A stretch of DNA of 5,282 bases, from contig PWGT01000061.1 in NCBI GenBank assembly GCA_003554535.1, forward strand, positions 1 to 5,282. The letters are read 5' to 3'. Below the pieces are notes generated by a model. It was not told the origin of the DNA and ran no database searches. It was given only the letters and a program-made list of their open reading frames with translations. The stretch is from Syntrophomonadaceae bacterium (GTDB taxonomy: Bacteria; Bacillota_D; Dethiobacteria; DTU022; PWGO01). The translations under genes and the position numbers were made by a program. Numbering within the stretch: position 1 is the first letter of the stretch; each line of letters starts with the position of its first letter. Of this stretch, positions 1 to 5,077 are shown piece by piece.

Positions 1-141
1 ATTTGGCTTGCTATCGTTAATTTTACCGCTGTAATGGCACCAAATGCCCTCGCCTGGAATAATGTTATTCTCGGGGTAATCGTCGCCATTTACAACGCCT
101 ATTATCTATTTGCTAGAAAAAACGTTGATGTCCAATCTTAA
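1..141 (+). CDS. C-terminal part of an SPW-repeat-like small membrane protein (5' end outside window)
   Basis: Frame 1 is open from the window edge to a TAA at 139-141 and gives 46 residues. The peptide is mostly hydrophobic, with one segment around WLAIVNFTAVMAP and a second around NNVILGVIVAIYNAYYLF, then a short polar tail with ARKN. A tryptophan-containing helix, a short loop with a proline, a W-N-N motif and a Gly/Val/Ile/Ala-rich helix resemble the SPW repeat (two-helix membrane unit, PF03779) as I know it. This rests on pattern memory, not a search. The function of SPW proteins is unknown; they are inner-membrane proteins. A rho-independent hairpin follows 21 bases after the stop, which supports a real gene end. 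The start and any first repeat lie upstream of the window. Confidence 0.6.
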   Translation: MWLAIVNFTAVMAPNALAWNNVILGVIVAIYNAYYLFARKNVDVQS

Positions 142-162
142 TGGTCCTATTTTATGTCTTCT

Positions 163-196
163 AAAAAAGCGGCCGCTCCTTTTAAGCCGCTTTTTT
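163..196. terminator. Rho-independent terminator, probably bidirectional
   Basis: AAAAAAGCGGC (163-173) pairs perfectly with GCCGCTTTTTT (186-196) around a 12-base loop, giving an 11-bp stem with a GC core of 5 bp flanked by an A-run and a T-run. It lies between the plus-strand gene ending at 141 and the minus-strand gene ending at 219. The A/T flanks give a U-tract in either direction, so it can serve both convergent units. Confidence 0.85.
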
Positions 197-218
197 CCTA
201 TTAAGGGTTCCACTTGAC

Positions 219-653
219 CTAAAGCTCGTTACGTAAGTAGTAGTACCATTCCTCCAGGTCGTTGATTTCCTCGTCCCCTATATATGCCCTGGTTCCTCCC
301 GGCCCTACCCGGCAACGATAAACCATATCGTTAGCAGTATTCCAGGCGACATAAGAGATTTCCTTGCTGGTATTGTCAACGGCTCGAAAGATCAATACGG
401 TATTATTTTTACTAGTCTTAATTCTTTTATATCCCTTGAAAGGCTTAAGGTTTTCTCCCGCTTCTTGTTGTAGCAAGTTAGGAATACCTTTTAAATAATG
501 AAGATATGTGCTTTCAAAAAAAAACTTATCCATATTTGCAACAGTATTTTTATCATATAAATTGGTCCATTTATTATCCTTAAAGACAGCCCCACACTCA
601 CATGTGAAAGGTGATGAAGAAAACTCAATTCTGCACTTGGGACATCTTCTCAT
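219..653 (-). CDS. Small zinc-ribbon protein of unknown function
   Basis: The frame encodes 144 residues from an ATG at 653. I chose this start because GGGGAGA lies 7 bases upstream (661-667). The frame also extends to a TTG at 680, but that codon has no ribosome binding site and the extension would swallow the one used here. Residues 4-20 form C-P-x-C-x10-C-x-C (C4, C7, C18, C20), a four-cysteine zinc-ribbon knuckle at the extreme N-terminus. The rest is a soluble domain rich in aromatic and charged residues, with no membrane segment or signal peptide, ending WYYYLRNEL. I do not recognise the C-terminal domain. An N-terminal ribbon on a small domain is common in regulatory or nucleic-acid-binding proteins, but nothing here proves such a role. 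It lies 59 bases after the LarA-like stop codon, on the same strand, and probably has its own promoter (712-739). The terminator at 163-196 follows. Confidence 0.75.
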   Translation of the reverse strand: MRRCPKCRIEFSSSPFTCECGAVFKDNKWTNLYDKNTVANMDKFFFESTYLHYLKGIPNLLQQEAGENLKPFKGYKRIKTSKNNTVLIFRAVDNTSKEISYVAWNTANDMVYRCRVGPGGTRAYIGDEEINDLEEWYYYLRNEL

Positions 654-711
654 GTAAACATCTCCCCGCTTAATAAACAATATATTATGATGGCACTAGC
701 CGCTATAATAA

Positions 712-739
712 ATTATCCGCAATTTTGTTCCTTTGTCAA
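712..739 (-). promoter_or_regulatory. Candidate sigma-A promoter for the zinc-ribbon gene
   Basis: On the minus strand a perfect TTGACA (734-739) is followed by a 16-base spacer and GATAAT (712-717), one mismatch from TATAAT. The predicted transcript start is near 705, giving a leader of about 50 bases to the ATG at 653. The -10 element overlaps the last codon and stop codon (713-715) of the upstream LarA-like gene, so the promoter sits inside its coding end. The elements match consensus well, but no experimental support is available and the spacer is one base short of the optimum. Confidence 0.45.
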
Positions 740-1933
740 CAATAATCTGTTTTCCTCATTAAACGAAACCTTCGTTGTGCCTGTGATATCAAGGCTTTGG
801 TCTCCATGCACTTCTTCCTTCAAAGAAGTGGTAACCCAGATTCTTTCCAAATCGCTCGTGCTATTAATTAATACAGCACGTATAGTGTCCTCATGTTCAA
901 TTAGCCGAAAAGCTTTCTCAAAAACTTCTTTTTCATCAGCCAGGACCATGGGTATTTTAACCCCATCTATCCACCGTGAAGTCAGGGCGTTTGTGTAGGT
1001 GGTTTCAAAATCTATTTTATTATATAACGCCCGGGTAATAAAATCGGCCATCCCTACACCATAAGCATTTCCAGCACTCTCTGCGGTCAAATCCAGGGCT
1101 GCAAGAAACTGCATTTCTTTGTCTTTCCTCCCGCCTGTGCGTCGCCAACGGCCCACTACGTTTGTATCCATTCCTGACCCAGAAATATCCTTGCCCATAT
1201 AACGGATAAATAAAATATCTACCGGGGAAAACGGAATCCCAGGTAAAAGCTTTGAGGCTTCTTGTAACAGTAGTGGTTCTTTGGAAAAAAATGCTGCGCT
1301 GGGCAAAACTTCGAGACGGTATGGCTTTGAAAAGGCATTTTCTATAATGCCAATGCCCAGCAAGACAGGAGTTTTTTGAAGTAACATTCCTGCTGCCTCG
1401 GGTATACTCTGCTCTAACCCATAGCGGTGCATACTTACTGCCCCATCCTGCTTACCCAGGCCTACAGTCAACATTTTTAATAAACCGCTTTGAACAGGCC
1501 CTGACATAGCTGTATGAGGTTTGATTCGATTCACCAATATTATTCCTTCGGCCTGATACGCATTTTTATCCATGAATACTGGGGCACCATTTTGCAGACA
1601 ACCAACCTGAACGGTTTCCATAGAGGAAATAATAGATGCCTTCACTTTTTCCTCAGTAATCCCGTGGGATTGCGATACTGCCAACTGCCCTGCCGCAGTG
1701 GCACTCCCATGGCTTCCCATGGCCGGGACCAGAAAAGGCTTCACCTGCCTGTTTTTGAGCCAACTGACCAAGCAGGAAATAATCTCTGACAAAGAATCGA
1801 TGCCCCGACTTCCCACTGCAATAGCAACCCTTTGTCCGGGATGGAAATGCGAAGCTATTTCCTTGGAATCCAGCTGCTGCAAAAGTTCATGCTCTACAGA
1901 AGTTAAAGCCTGGTCGTTGATTACCTGTTTCAC
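713..1933 (-). CDS. LarA-family (DUF2088) lactate-racemase-like nickel-pincer enzyme
   Basis: A 406-residue product from a GTG at 1933; a longer form from an ATT at 1963 is discussed under the site at 1964-1973. The protein carries signatures I associate with the LarA/DUF2088 family: GSRGI (41-45), VPAMGSHGSATA (69-80), NRIKPHT (135-141), SGLLKMLTVGLGKQ (149-162) and SMHRYG (167-172). LarA enzymes racemise or epimerise alpha-hydroxy acids by hydride transfer through a nickel-pincer nucleotide covalently bound to a lysine. By spacing, H75, H140, K153 and H169 fit the L. plantarum LarA residues H108, H174, K184 and H200 as I recall them; the Lys-to-His spacing of 16 is identical. Length is close to LarA (about 425). 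The true substrate is unknown, and many homologues do not act on lactate. No larB, larC or larE cofactor gene is in the window. It lies downstream of hbd and crotonase but behind a hairpin, so co-transcription is uncertain. Cytoplasmic; no signal peptide. Confidence 0.85.
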   Translation of the reverse strand: MKQVINDQALTSVEHELLQQLDSKEIASHFHPGQRVAIAVGSRGIDSLSEIISCLVSWLKNRQVKPFLVPAMGSHGSATAAGQLAVSQSHGITEEKVKASIISSMETVQVGCLQNGAPVFMDKNAYQAEGIILVNRIKPHTAMSGPVQSGLLKMLTVGLGKQDGAVSMHRYGLEQSIPEAAGMLLQKTPVLLGIGIIENAFSKPYRLEVLPSAAFFSKEPLLLQEASKLLPGIPFSPVDILFIRYMGKDISGSGMDTNVVGRWRRTGGRKDKEMQFLAALDLTAESAGNAYGVGMADFITRALYNKIDFETTYTNALTSRWIDGVKIPMVLADEKEVFEKAFRLIEHEDTIRAVLINSTSDLERIWVTTSLKEEVHGDQSLDITGTTKVSFNEENRLLLTKEQNCG

Positions 1934-1963
1934 TTCAAGCCATGTAGTCTTACTGATTGCAAT

Positions 1964-1973
1964 ACCCCTTCCT
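1964..1973 (-). promoter_or_regulatory. Ribosome binding site pointing to an upstream ATT start for the LarA-like gene
   Basis: The minus strand reads AGGAAGGGGT directly before an in-frame ATT at 1961-1963, putting AGGA 6 bases from that codon. The annotated GTG at 1933 has no convincing Shine-Dalgarno sequence (upstream bases ATGGCTTGAA). The frame is open between the two and would add ten codons, ending in TWLEV just before KQ. Family members as I remember them start with a short segment of the kind xxRVRQ before the region aligned to residue 2 here, so the added stretch fits. No ATG, GTG or TTG lies in frame between 1963 and the preceding stop. ATT starts are rare, so this is an inference. 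Confidence 0.45.
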
Positions 1974-1978
1974 AAATA

Positions 1979-2009
1979 CGGAAAAGGCCTGTAAAACAGG
2001 CCTTTTCCG
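1979..2009 (-). terminator. Strong hairpin after the crotonase gene; terminator or attenuator-like
   Basis: CGGAAAAGGCCTG (1979-1991) and CAGGCCTTTTCCG (1997-2009) form a perfect 13-bp stem with a 5-base loop. The core GGCCTG/CAGGCC is flanked by AAAA and TTTT, the usual layout of a rho-independent terminator, although the four T are followed by CC rather than a longer U-tract. It starts 15 bases after the crotonase stop codon and ends 5 bases before the ribosome binding site of the LarA-like gene. It may therefore end most hbd-crotonase transcripts and let only read-through RNA reach the next gene. Confidence 0.7.
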
Positions 2010-2024
2010 TCAAATTAAAAGCAA

Positions 2025-2810
2025 CTATTTATGCTTTAAGTTTGCCTCTCTCTTCTCAAGGAATGCATTTACTCCTTCGCTGACATCCTCTGTCTGGAAA
2101 GCCTGGTCAAAAAGATCCATTTCCACCTTGATAGCTTCATCCAGGGACATATTCATGCCCCTATTTACCGCTTGTTTAATTAATTTAATGGCAGCACCTG
2201 CCCTGGAGGCCAACTTGTTTGCAAAGTCTTTACTGGAGCTCAAAACTTTATCGTGGGGCACAACCTGGTTGACCAAACCATTTTTTAATGCTTCATCAGC
2301 GCTAATCGGATCTCCGGAAAACATGATCTCTTTAGCCTTGGAAGGACCCACTAATCGTGGCAATCTTTGGGTTCCACCCGCTCCAGGGAAAAGAGCAAGT
2401 TTTATCTCGGGAAGGCCTAGCTGGGCTTTTTCTGAAGCAATCCGAATATCGAAAGCAAGAGCCAGTTCAAGACCACCGCCTAAAGTAAACCCGTTAATAG
2501 CAGCAATAGTTGGGATCGGGAAGTTCTCCAGGTAGAGCAATACTTCGTGCAGTTTTTTCGTAAAGTTGTACGTTGCACCCGGCACATTAAACATTTGAGG
2601 GAACTCCTTGATATCTGCCCCAGCCATAAAAGCCTTTTCACCCGCCCCGGTTAGAACAAGGGCGCGGCATTCTTTGTTTTCTTCAATCTCCAGTAAGCAT
2701 TCTTTCAGCTCCATAGCAACTTTGGAACTCATAACGTTCATCGGAGGATTGTCATTGGTAATTACAGCAATATTCCCTTCCTGTACCCAATTAACAAAAT
2801 CTCTAGCCAT
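2025..2810 (-). CDS. Enoyl-CoA hydratase / crotonase (crt-like)
   Basis: A 261-residue crotonase-fold protein, the usual length for a monofunctional family member. It should catalyse reversible hydration of trans-2-enoyl-CoA (crotonyl-CoA) to 3-hydroxyacyl-CoA in the cytoplasm. AFMAGADIKEF (60-70) is the first CoA/oxyanion-hole block and NGFTLGGGLELA (106-117) the second. Both hydratase glutamates are present: E115 in GGGLE and E135 in GLPE, 20 residues apart as are E144 and E164 of rat enoyl-CoA hydratase. GAGGTQRLPRLVG (143-155) is also typical. Retention of both acids favours a hydratase over an isomerase or another crotonase reaction, though chain-length preference cannot be read. The ATG at 2810 has GAAAGGAG 8 bases upstream (2819-2826). 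It follows hbd after 18 bp, so the two very probably form an operon for adjacent steps of butyrate synthesis or oxidation. A hairpin follows. Confidence 0.93.
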   Translation of the reverse strand: MARDFVNWVQEGNIAVITNDNPPMNVMSSKVAMELKECLLEIEENKECRALVLTGAGEKAFMAGADIKEFPQMFNVPGATYNFTKKLHEVLLYLENFPIPTIAAINGFTLGGGLELALAFDIRIASEKAQLGLPEIKLALFPGAGGTQRLPRLVGPSKAKEIMFSGDPISADEALKNGLVNQVVPHDKVLSSSKDFANKLASRAGAAIKLIKQAVNRGMNMSLDEAIKVEMDLFDQAFQTEDVSEGVNAFLEKREANLKHK

Positions 2811-2828
2811 AATAAATACTCCTTTCTT

Positions 2829-3680
2829 TTATTGGTATTCGTAAAAACCTTTTCCTGTCTTCCGGCCATAATGCCCTGCTCGAACCAGTTTTCTCAGCAA
2901 AGTGCAAGCCCTGTATTTGGAATCCCCAGTCTCCCTGTACAAAGTGTCAATAACCATCAGAAGCGTATCCAAACCAATAAGATCAGCCAGGGCTAAGGGA
3001 CCGATTGGGTGATTTGCCCCTAAAACCATTCCTTTGTCAATATCTTCAGCACTGGCAATCCCTTCCTGCAGCACAAAGATTGCTTCATTTAACATGGGAA
3101 CCAGGATCCGGTTTACTGCAAACAAAGGAGCTTCTTCAACAGCAATCGGCTCTTTGCCAAACTGCTTGGACAAATTAAAAATTAATTGAAATACATCATC
3201 AGACGTATCGTTTCCTCGAATAACCTCTACCAGTTTCATTACCGGAACTGGGTTGAAAAAATGCATTCCAACTACTTTATCAGGACGCTTCGTAATCGAG
3301 GCAATTTCAGTTATACTCAATCCCGAAGTGTTGGACGCAAAAATCACATCCTGGGGACAGGTAGAATCTAGCACTGAATACAGATCCTTTTTAATCTCCA
3401 TGTTTTCAAAGACTGCCTCAATAACCAGATCAACGCTGGATAGATCGTCCAGTTCTGTGCTGGTTTTCATCCGGCCTAAAATTGCGTCTTTTTCCTCAGG
3501 TTTCTTTCTACCTTTTTCAACATCCCGGGAAAGGTTTTTTGTAATTCCAGCGAGCCCTTTATCAACAAATTTTTGCTCTACATCGTTTAAAATTACATCA
3601 AATCCGGCTTGCGCTGCAACCTGGGCAATACCGCTGCCCATTAAACCTGCGCCAACTACTCCGATTGTTTTCAACGACAT
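2829..3680 (-). CDS. hbd: 3-hydroxybutyryl-CoA dehydrogenase
   Basis: A 283-residue single-domain 3-hydroxyacyl-CoA dehydrogenase, the normal length for clostridial Hbd. It interconverts acetoacetyl-CoA and 3-hydroxybutyryl-CoA with NAD(P)H. The N-terminal Rossmann fold begins with GAGLMGSGIA (10-19), and an acidic D33 follows the second strand, which favours NAD. IEAVFEN (87-93), NTSGLSITEIA (117-127) and HFFNPVPVMKLVEV (140-153) are family blocks. The catalytic set is complete and correctly spaced relative to human HADH: S119, H140, E152 and N190 match S137, H158, E170 and N208. The C-terminal helical dimerisation domain includes NHPIGPLALADLIGLD (223-238) and ends GHYGRKTGKGFYEY. One oddity is APLFAVNR (184-191), where family members usually have APGF. 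The ATG at 3680 has AAGGAG at 3690-3695. It is the first gene of an operon with the crotonase. No convincing sigma-A promoter was found upstream. Confidence 0.95.
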   Translation of the reverse strand: MSLKTIGVVGAGLMGSGIAQVAAQAGFDVILNDVEQKFVDKGLAGITKNLSRDVEKGRKKPEEKDAILGRMKTSTELDDLSSVDLVIEAVFENMEIKKDLYSVLDSTCPQDVIFASNTSGLSITEIASITKRPDKVVGMHFFNPVPVMKLVEVIRGNDTSDDVFQLIFNLSKQFGKEPIAVEEAPLFAVNRILVPMLNEAIFVLQEGIASAEDIDKGMVLGANHPIGPLALADLIGLDTLLMVIDTLYRETGDSKYRACTLLRKLVRAGHYGRKTGKGFYEYQ

Positions 3681-3763
3681 TCAAAATCTCTCCTTGTTTT
3701 TCTTTAAGTAAAGTGTTAACCAAAGCCCTGCCAATAGCAGCCAAGTCTTATATGCCTTGCTGT

Positions 3764-3773
3764 ATCACCTCCT
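3764..3773 (-). promoter_or_regulatory. Orphan perfect Shine-Dalgarno sequence in the hbd leader
   Basis: The minus strand reads AGGAGGTGAT, fully complementary to the 3' end of bacterial 16S rRNA. It lies 83 bases upstream of the hbd start. No ATG, GTG or TTG stands at a usable distance: the codon 9 bases after AGGAGG is AAG (3756-3758). From that AAG the frame is open and begins with a hydrophobic stretch (KAYKTWLLLAGLWLTLYF) before running into hbd in another frame. A further SD-like GGGAGG lies at 3818-3823, followed by TTG-TAG. The rest of 3681-3866 holds only the hbd ribosome binding site, and I see no gene, terminator or clear hbd promoter there. It may be a decayed leader peptide, an RNA-binding site or chance. 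Confidence 0.35.
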
Positions 3774-3866
3774 GCTGTTAAAATCTAAACTTTTGTTCTT
3801 TTCTATATTCTACAAAGCCTCCCTTTTCCCTGCTTAGAAAAATGGGAACAGACCAGGCTTTTATTA

Positions 3867-3895
3867 TTGATTTTTTCCTTTTTCTATGCTATATT
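3867..3895 (+). promoter_or_regulatory. Sigma-A promoter of the tRNA-Leu gene (extended -10)
   Basis: TTGATT (3867-3872), a 17-base spacer and TATATT (3890-3895) form a good housekeeping promoter. TGC directly before the -10 (3887-3889) makes it an extended -10 element. The predicted start near 3902 leaves a leader of about 17 bases before the mature tRNA 5' end at 3919, to be removed by RNase P. The promoter points away from hbd. Confidence 0.75.
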
Positions 3896-3918
3896 AGTCA
3901 ACAGCAAGGAACTTACAT

Positions 3919-4003
3919 GTCGGGGTGGCGGAACAGGCAGACGCGCACGGTTGAGGGCCGTGTGGTTAACACCATGTGGGTTCGACTCCCATCCCCGACA
4001 CCA
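3919..4003 (+). tRNA. tRNA-Leu, anticodon GAG, CCA encoded
   Basis: All arms of a class II (long variable arm) tRNA can be drawn. The acceptor stem GTCGGGG (3919-3925) pairs with CCCCGAC (3993-3999). The D-stem is GCG/CGC (3928-3930/3942-3944). The anticodon stem CACGG/CCGTG (3946-3950/3958-3962) encloses TTGAGGG, with anticodon GAG at 3953-3955. A 4-bp variable arm TGGT-TAAC-ACCA spans 3963-3974. The T-stem GTGGG/CCCAT has loop TTCGACT (3981-3987). The discriminator base is A4000, as expected for leucine, and CCA is encoded at 4001-4003. It reads CUC and CUU codons. The gene is a single-tRNA unit with its own promoter and terminator. Confidence 0.97.
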
Positions 4004-4041
4004 CAACTATGCGCATTTTTTTGCGGAATTAATCCGCGAAG

Positions 4042-4084
4042 AAGTAAAAACCCGCTAACGCTCACTGCGGGTTTTTACTTTTTT
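4042..4084 (+). terminator. Rho-independent terminator of the tRNA-Leu unit
   Basis: AAGTAAAAACCCGC (4042-4055) pairs perfectly with GCGGGTTTTTACTT (4067-4080) around an 11-base loop and is followed by four more T. The 5-bp GC core flanked by A-run and T-run is typical. A smaller hairpin GCGGA/TCCGC (4023-4037) lies between the CCA end and this terminator and may help 3' end trimming. Confidence 0.85.
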
Positions 4085-4303
4085 CCTGATATTTTGTTAG
4101 GGAATATTCTTCACAATGAACTGTAAAGTTTTTGCTTAACAGATACTGATTGTTCGTCTCACTCTTTTTCGGCAGAGTTGGGTTCATAATATTATTCGGG
4201 GGCAGGGGCAACTTTGAAGCTTTTAAGCCGGAAGGGTTCTGTCCAGGGGCTGTAAATACAGGGGAATAAATCGGATAAAATATATTGTCCCAACAAATCT
4301 ATA
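4085..4303. other. Intergenic stretch with a G-rich patch and one inverted-repeat arm
   Basis: No gene is supported here. A G-rich patch (about 4196-4211) and the repeat arm at 4217-4230 are the only structured elements. A plus-strand frame of 39 residues with a TTG at 4150 and stop at 4267-4269 contains a hydrophobic part and then NFEAFKPEGFCPG, but it has no ribosome binding site. No good terminator for the lipoprotein gene is visible; only a 4-bp hairpin TTGT/ACAA at 4285-4296 lies near its stop codon. Confidence 0.5.
4217..4230 (+). repeat. Left arm of a 14-bp inverted repeat bracketing the lipoprotein gene
   Basis: AAGCTTTTAAGCCG here is the exact reverse complement of CGGCTTAAAAGCTT at 5237-5250. 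The arms are 1006 bases apart and enclose the AT-rich lipoprotein gene and the two small frames before it. The inner 11-mer CTTTTAAGCCG also occurs in the terminator at 179-189. The arm contains a HindIII-like palindrome, so some similarity may be composition-driven. Confidence 0.5.
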
Positions 4304-5020
4304 CTACTTTTCAACATTAATGATCAAATTTGTTGTATCCAATCCAAAGTAATCTTTTACTTCTGGTGTTATCTCTATCTCGATACTACTACCATCTGAA
4401 ATATTTTCAAATTTATAACCTATCGAAAAACCAGTTGCTCCCTCTGCAGCTTTTTCATCATGAACTTTTTCATCATCCAAAATTTCAATATCGTTTAAAT
4501 TATATAACCAATTTTCATGTGTTCCAATTCCGTGAGCACTTAAATCAGCGTTAGATGCTGGTTCTATATCCCCTGAAAAATGTAAAACAAATTCAGAACT
4601 GTCGATTGTTATCTCTCCATCGCTTGAAAATTCTTTTTCTTTACTTTTATCGTTTTCTGAAACATCAACCTGAAGTTCAACATCCCACAAATTACTTTCA
4701 TGCTGTAGTTCGTAAATTTTTTCCTCTGATAATATCTCATAAGCTATTACATCTTCATTTTGAGCCATTTCAAGCAAAATATCTGAATAAAATTCCGTCC
4801 TATTAAGTTGACGTTCTTTTGATTCTAACTCTTGCTTTAGATTTTCTATCCTAGACTCTTTCCTAGATAATTCATCTTTAAACTCTTCTTTTGTCTGTTC
4901 TTTTTCATTTTTTAAGTGCTCCACTTCTGTTTTTTCTTCTGGAGCACAACCTGTCATAAAAGCAATTAAAGTTGTTAAACTTGCTACCATTATTAAATAA
5001 GTTAATTTTCTTAGCGACAA
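4304..5020 (-). CDS. Putative coiled-coil lipoprotein of unknown function
   Basis: A 238-residue protein from a TTG at 5020. GAGGTG lies 5 bases upstream (5026-5031) and a TGA stop precedes it in frame, so no longer form is possible. The N-terminus is a lipoprotein signal peptide: positive MSLRK, a hydrophobic core, and a lipobox-like FMTGC ending at C25, the predicted lipidated residue. The mature protein would be anchored on the outer face of the membrane. Residues about 27-75 are highly charged (E/K rich, with LKNEKEQTKEEF and RIENLKQELESKERQL) and should form a coiled coil. Residues about 80-238 look like an acidic beta-rich extracellular domain, which I do not recognise. Base composition is about 30% GC in two 60-base samples, against 45-53% in samples from hbd and the LarA-like gene. 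This suggests a different origin or relaxed selection. No partner gene is apparent. A substrate-binding or cell-envelope sensor role is possible but unsupported. Confidence 0.8.
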   Translation of the reverse strand: MSLRKLTYLIMVASLTTLIAFMTGCAPEEKTEVEHLKNEKEQTKEEFKDELSRKESRIENLKQELESKERQLNRTEFYSDILLEMAQNEDVIAYEILSEEKIYELQHESNLWDVELQVDVSENDKSKEKEFSSDGEITIDSSEFVLHFSGDIEPASNADLSAHGIGTHENWLYNLNDIEILDDEKVHDEKAAEGATGFSIGYKFENISDGSSIEIEITPEVKDYFGLDTTNLIINVEK

Positions 5021-5076
5021 ATTAACACCTCACATTTCTTCAAAATAATTAATACACATAATAGATCTATTTTCAA
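5011..5076 (-). CDS. Possible tiny hydrophobic leader peptide overlapping the lipoprotein start
   Basis: A TTG at 5076 with GGGAGG 8 bases upstream (5085-5090) opens a 21-codon frame starting MKIDLLCVLIILKKC. It ends in a TAA at 5011-5013, overlapping the lipoprotein start codon by 10 bases in a different frame. The overlap would allow translational coupling. The peptide is hydrophobic with two lysines, but it is too short for any family assignment. The good ribosome binding site is the main support, and chance is a real alternative. Confidence 0.25.
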   Translation of the reverse strand: MKIDLLCVLIILKKCEVLICR

Positions 5077-5077
5077 G

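Noticed and set aside
653..680. Nine-codon upstream extension of the zinc-ribbon protein to a TTG at 680
   Set aside because: The GGGGAGA ribosome binding site lies inside this extension and serves the ATG at 653; the TTG has none.
687..998. Plus-strand open frame of 103 codons opposite the LarA-like gene
   Set aside because: It lies antisense to a gene with clear family motifs, has no recognisable protein content and no supporting ribosome binding site. The same applies to the other plus-strand frames over 1514-2844 and 3186-3711.
3725..3745. TGGCAG-type sequence upstream of hbd as a sigma-54 promoter
   Set aside because: The minus strand has TGGCAGGGCTTTGG, but the GG-to-GC spacing and the -12 element do not fit the sigma-54 consensus.
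3842..4126. Plus-strand frames running through the tRNA-Leu gene
   Set aside because: The tRNA folds completely and has its own promoter and terminator, so these frames are translations of tRNA sequence.
4150..4269. Plus-strand 39-residue frame between the tRNA terminator and the lipoprotein gene
   Set aside because: TTG start without any ribosome binding site, immediately after a terminator, and no recognisable similarity. It is mentioned in the intergenic entry only.
4330..4806. Plus-strand frames opposite the lipoprotein gene
   Set aside because: They are antisense to a frame with signal peptide, lipobox and coiled coil, and are just stop-poor shadows of AT-rich sequence.
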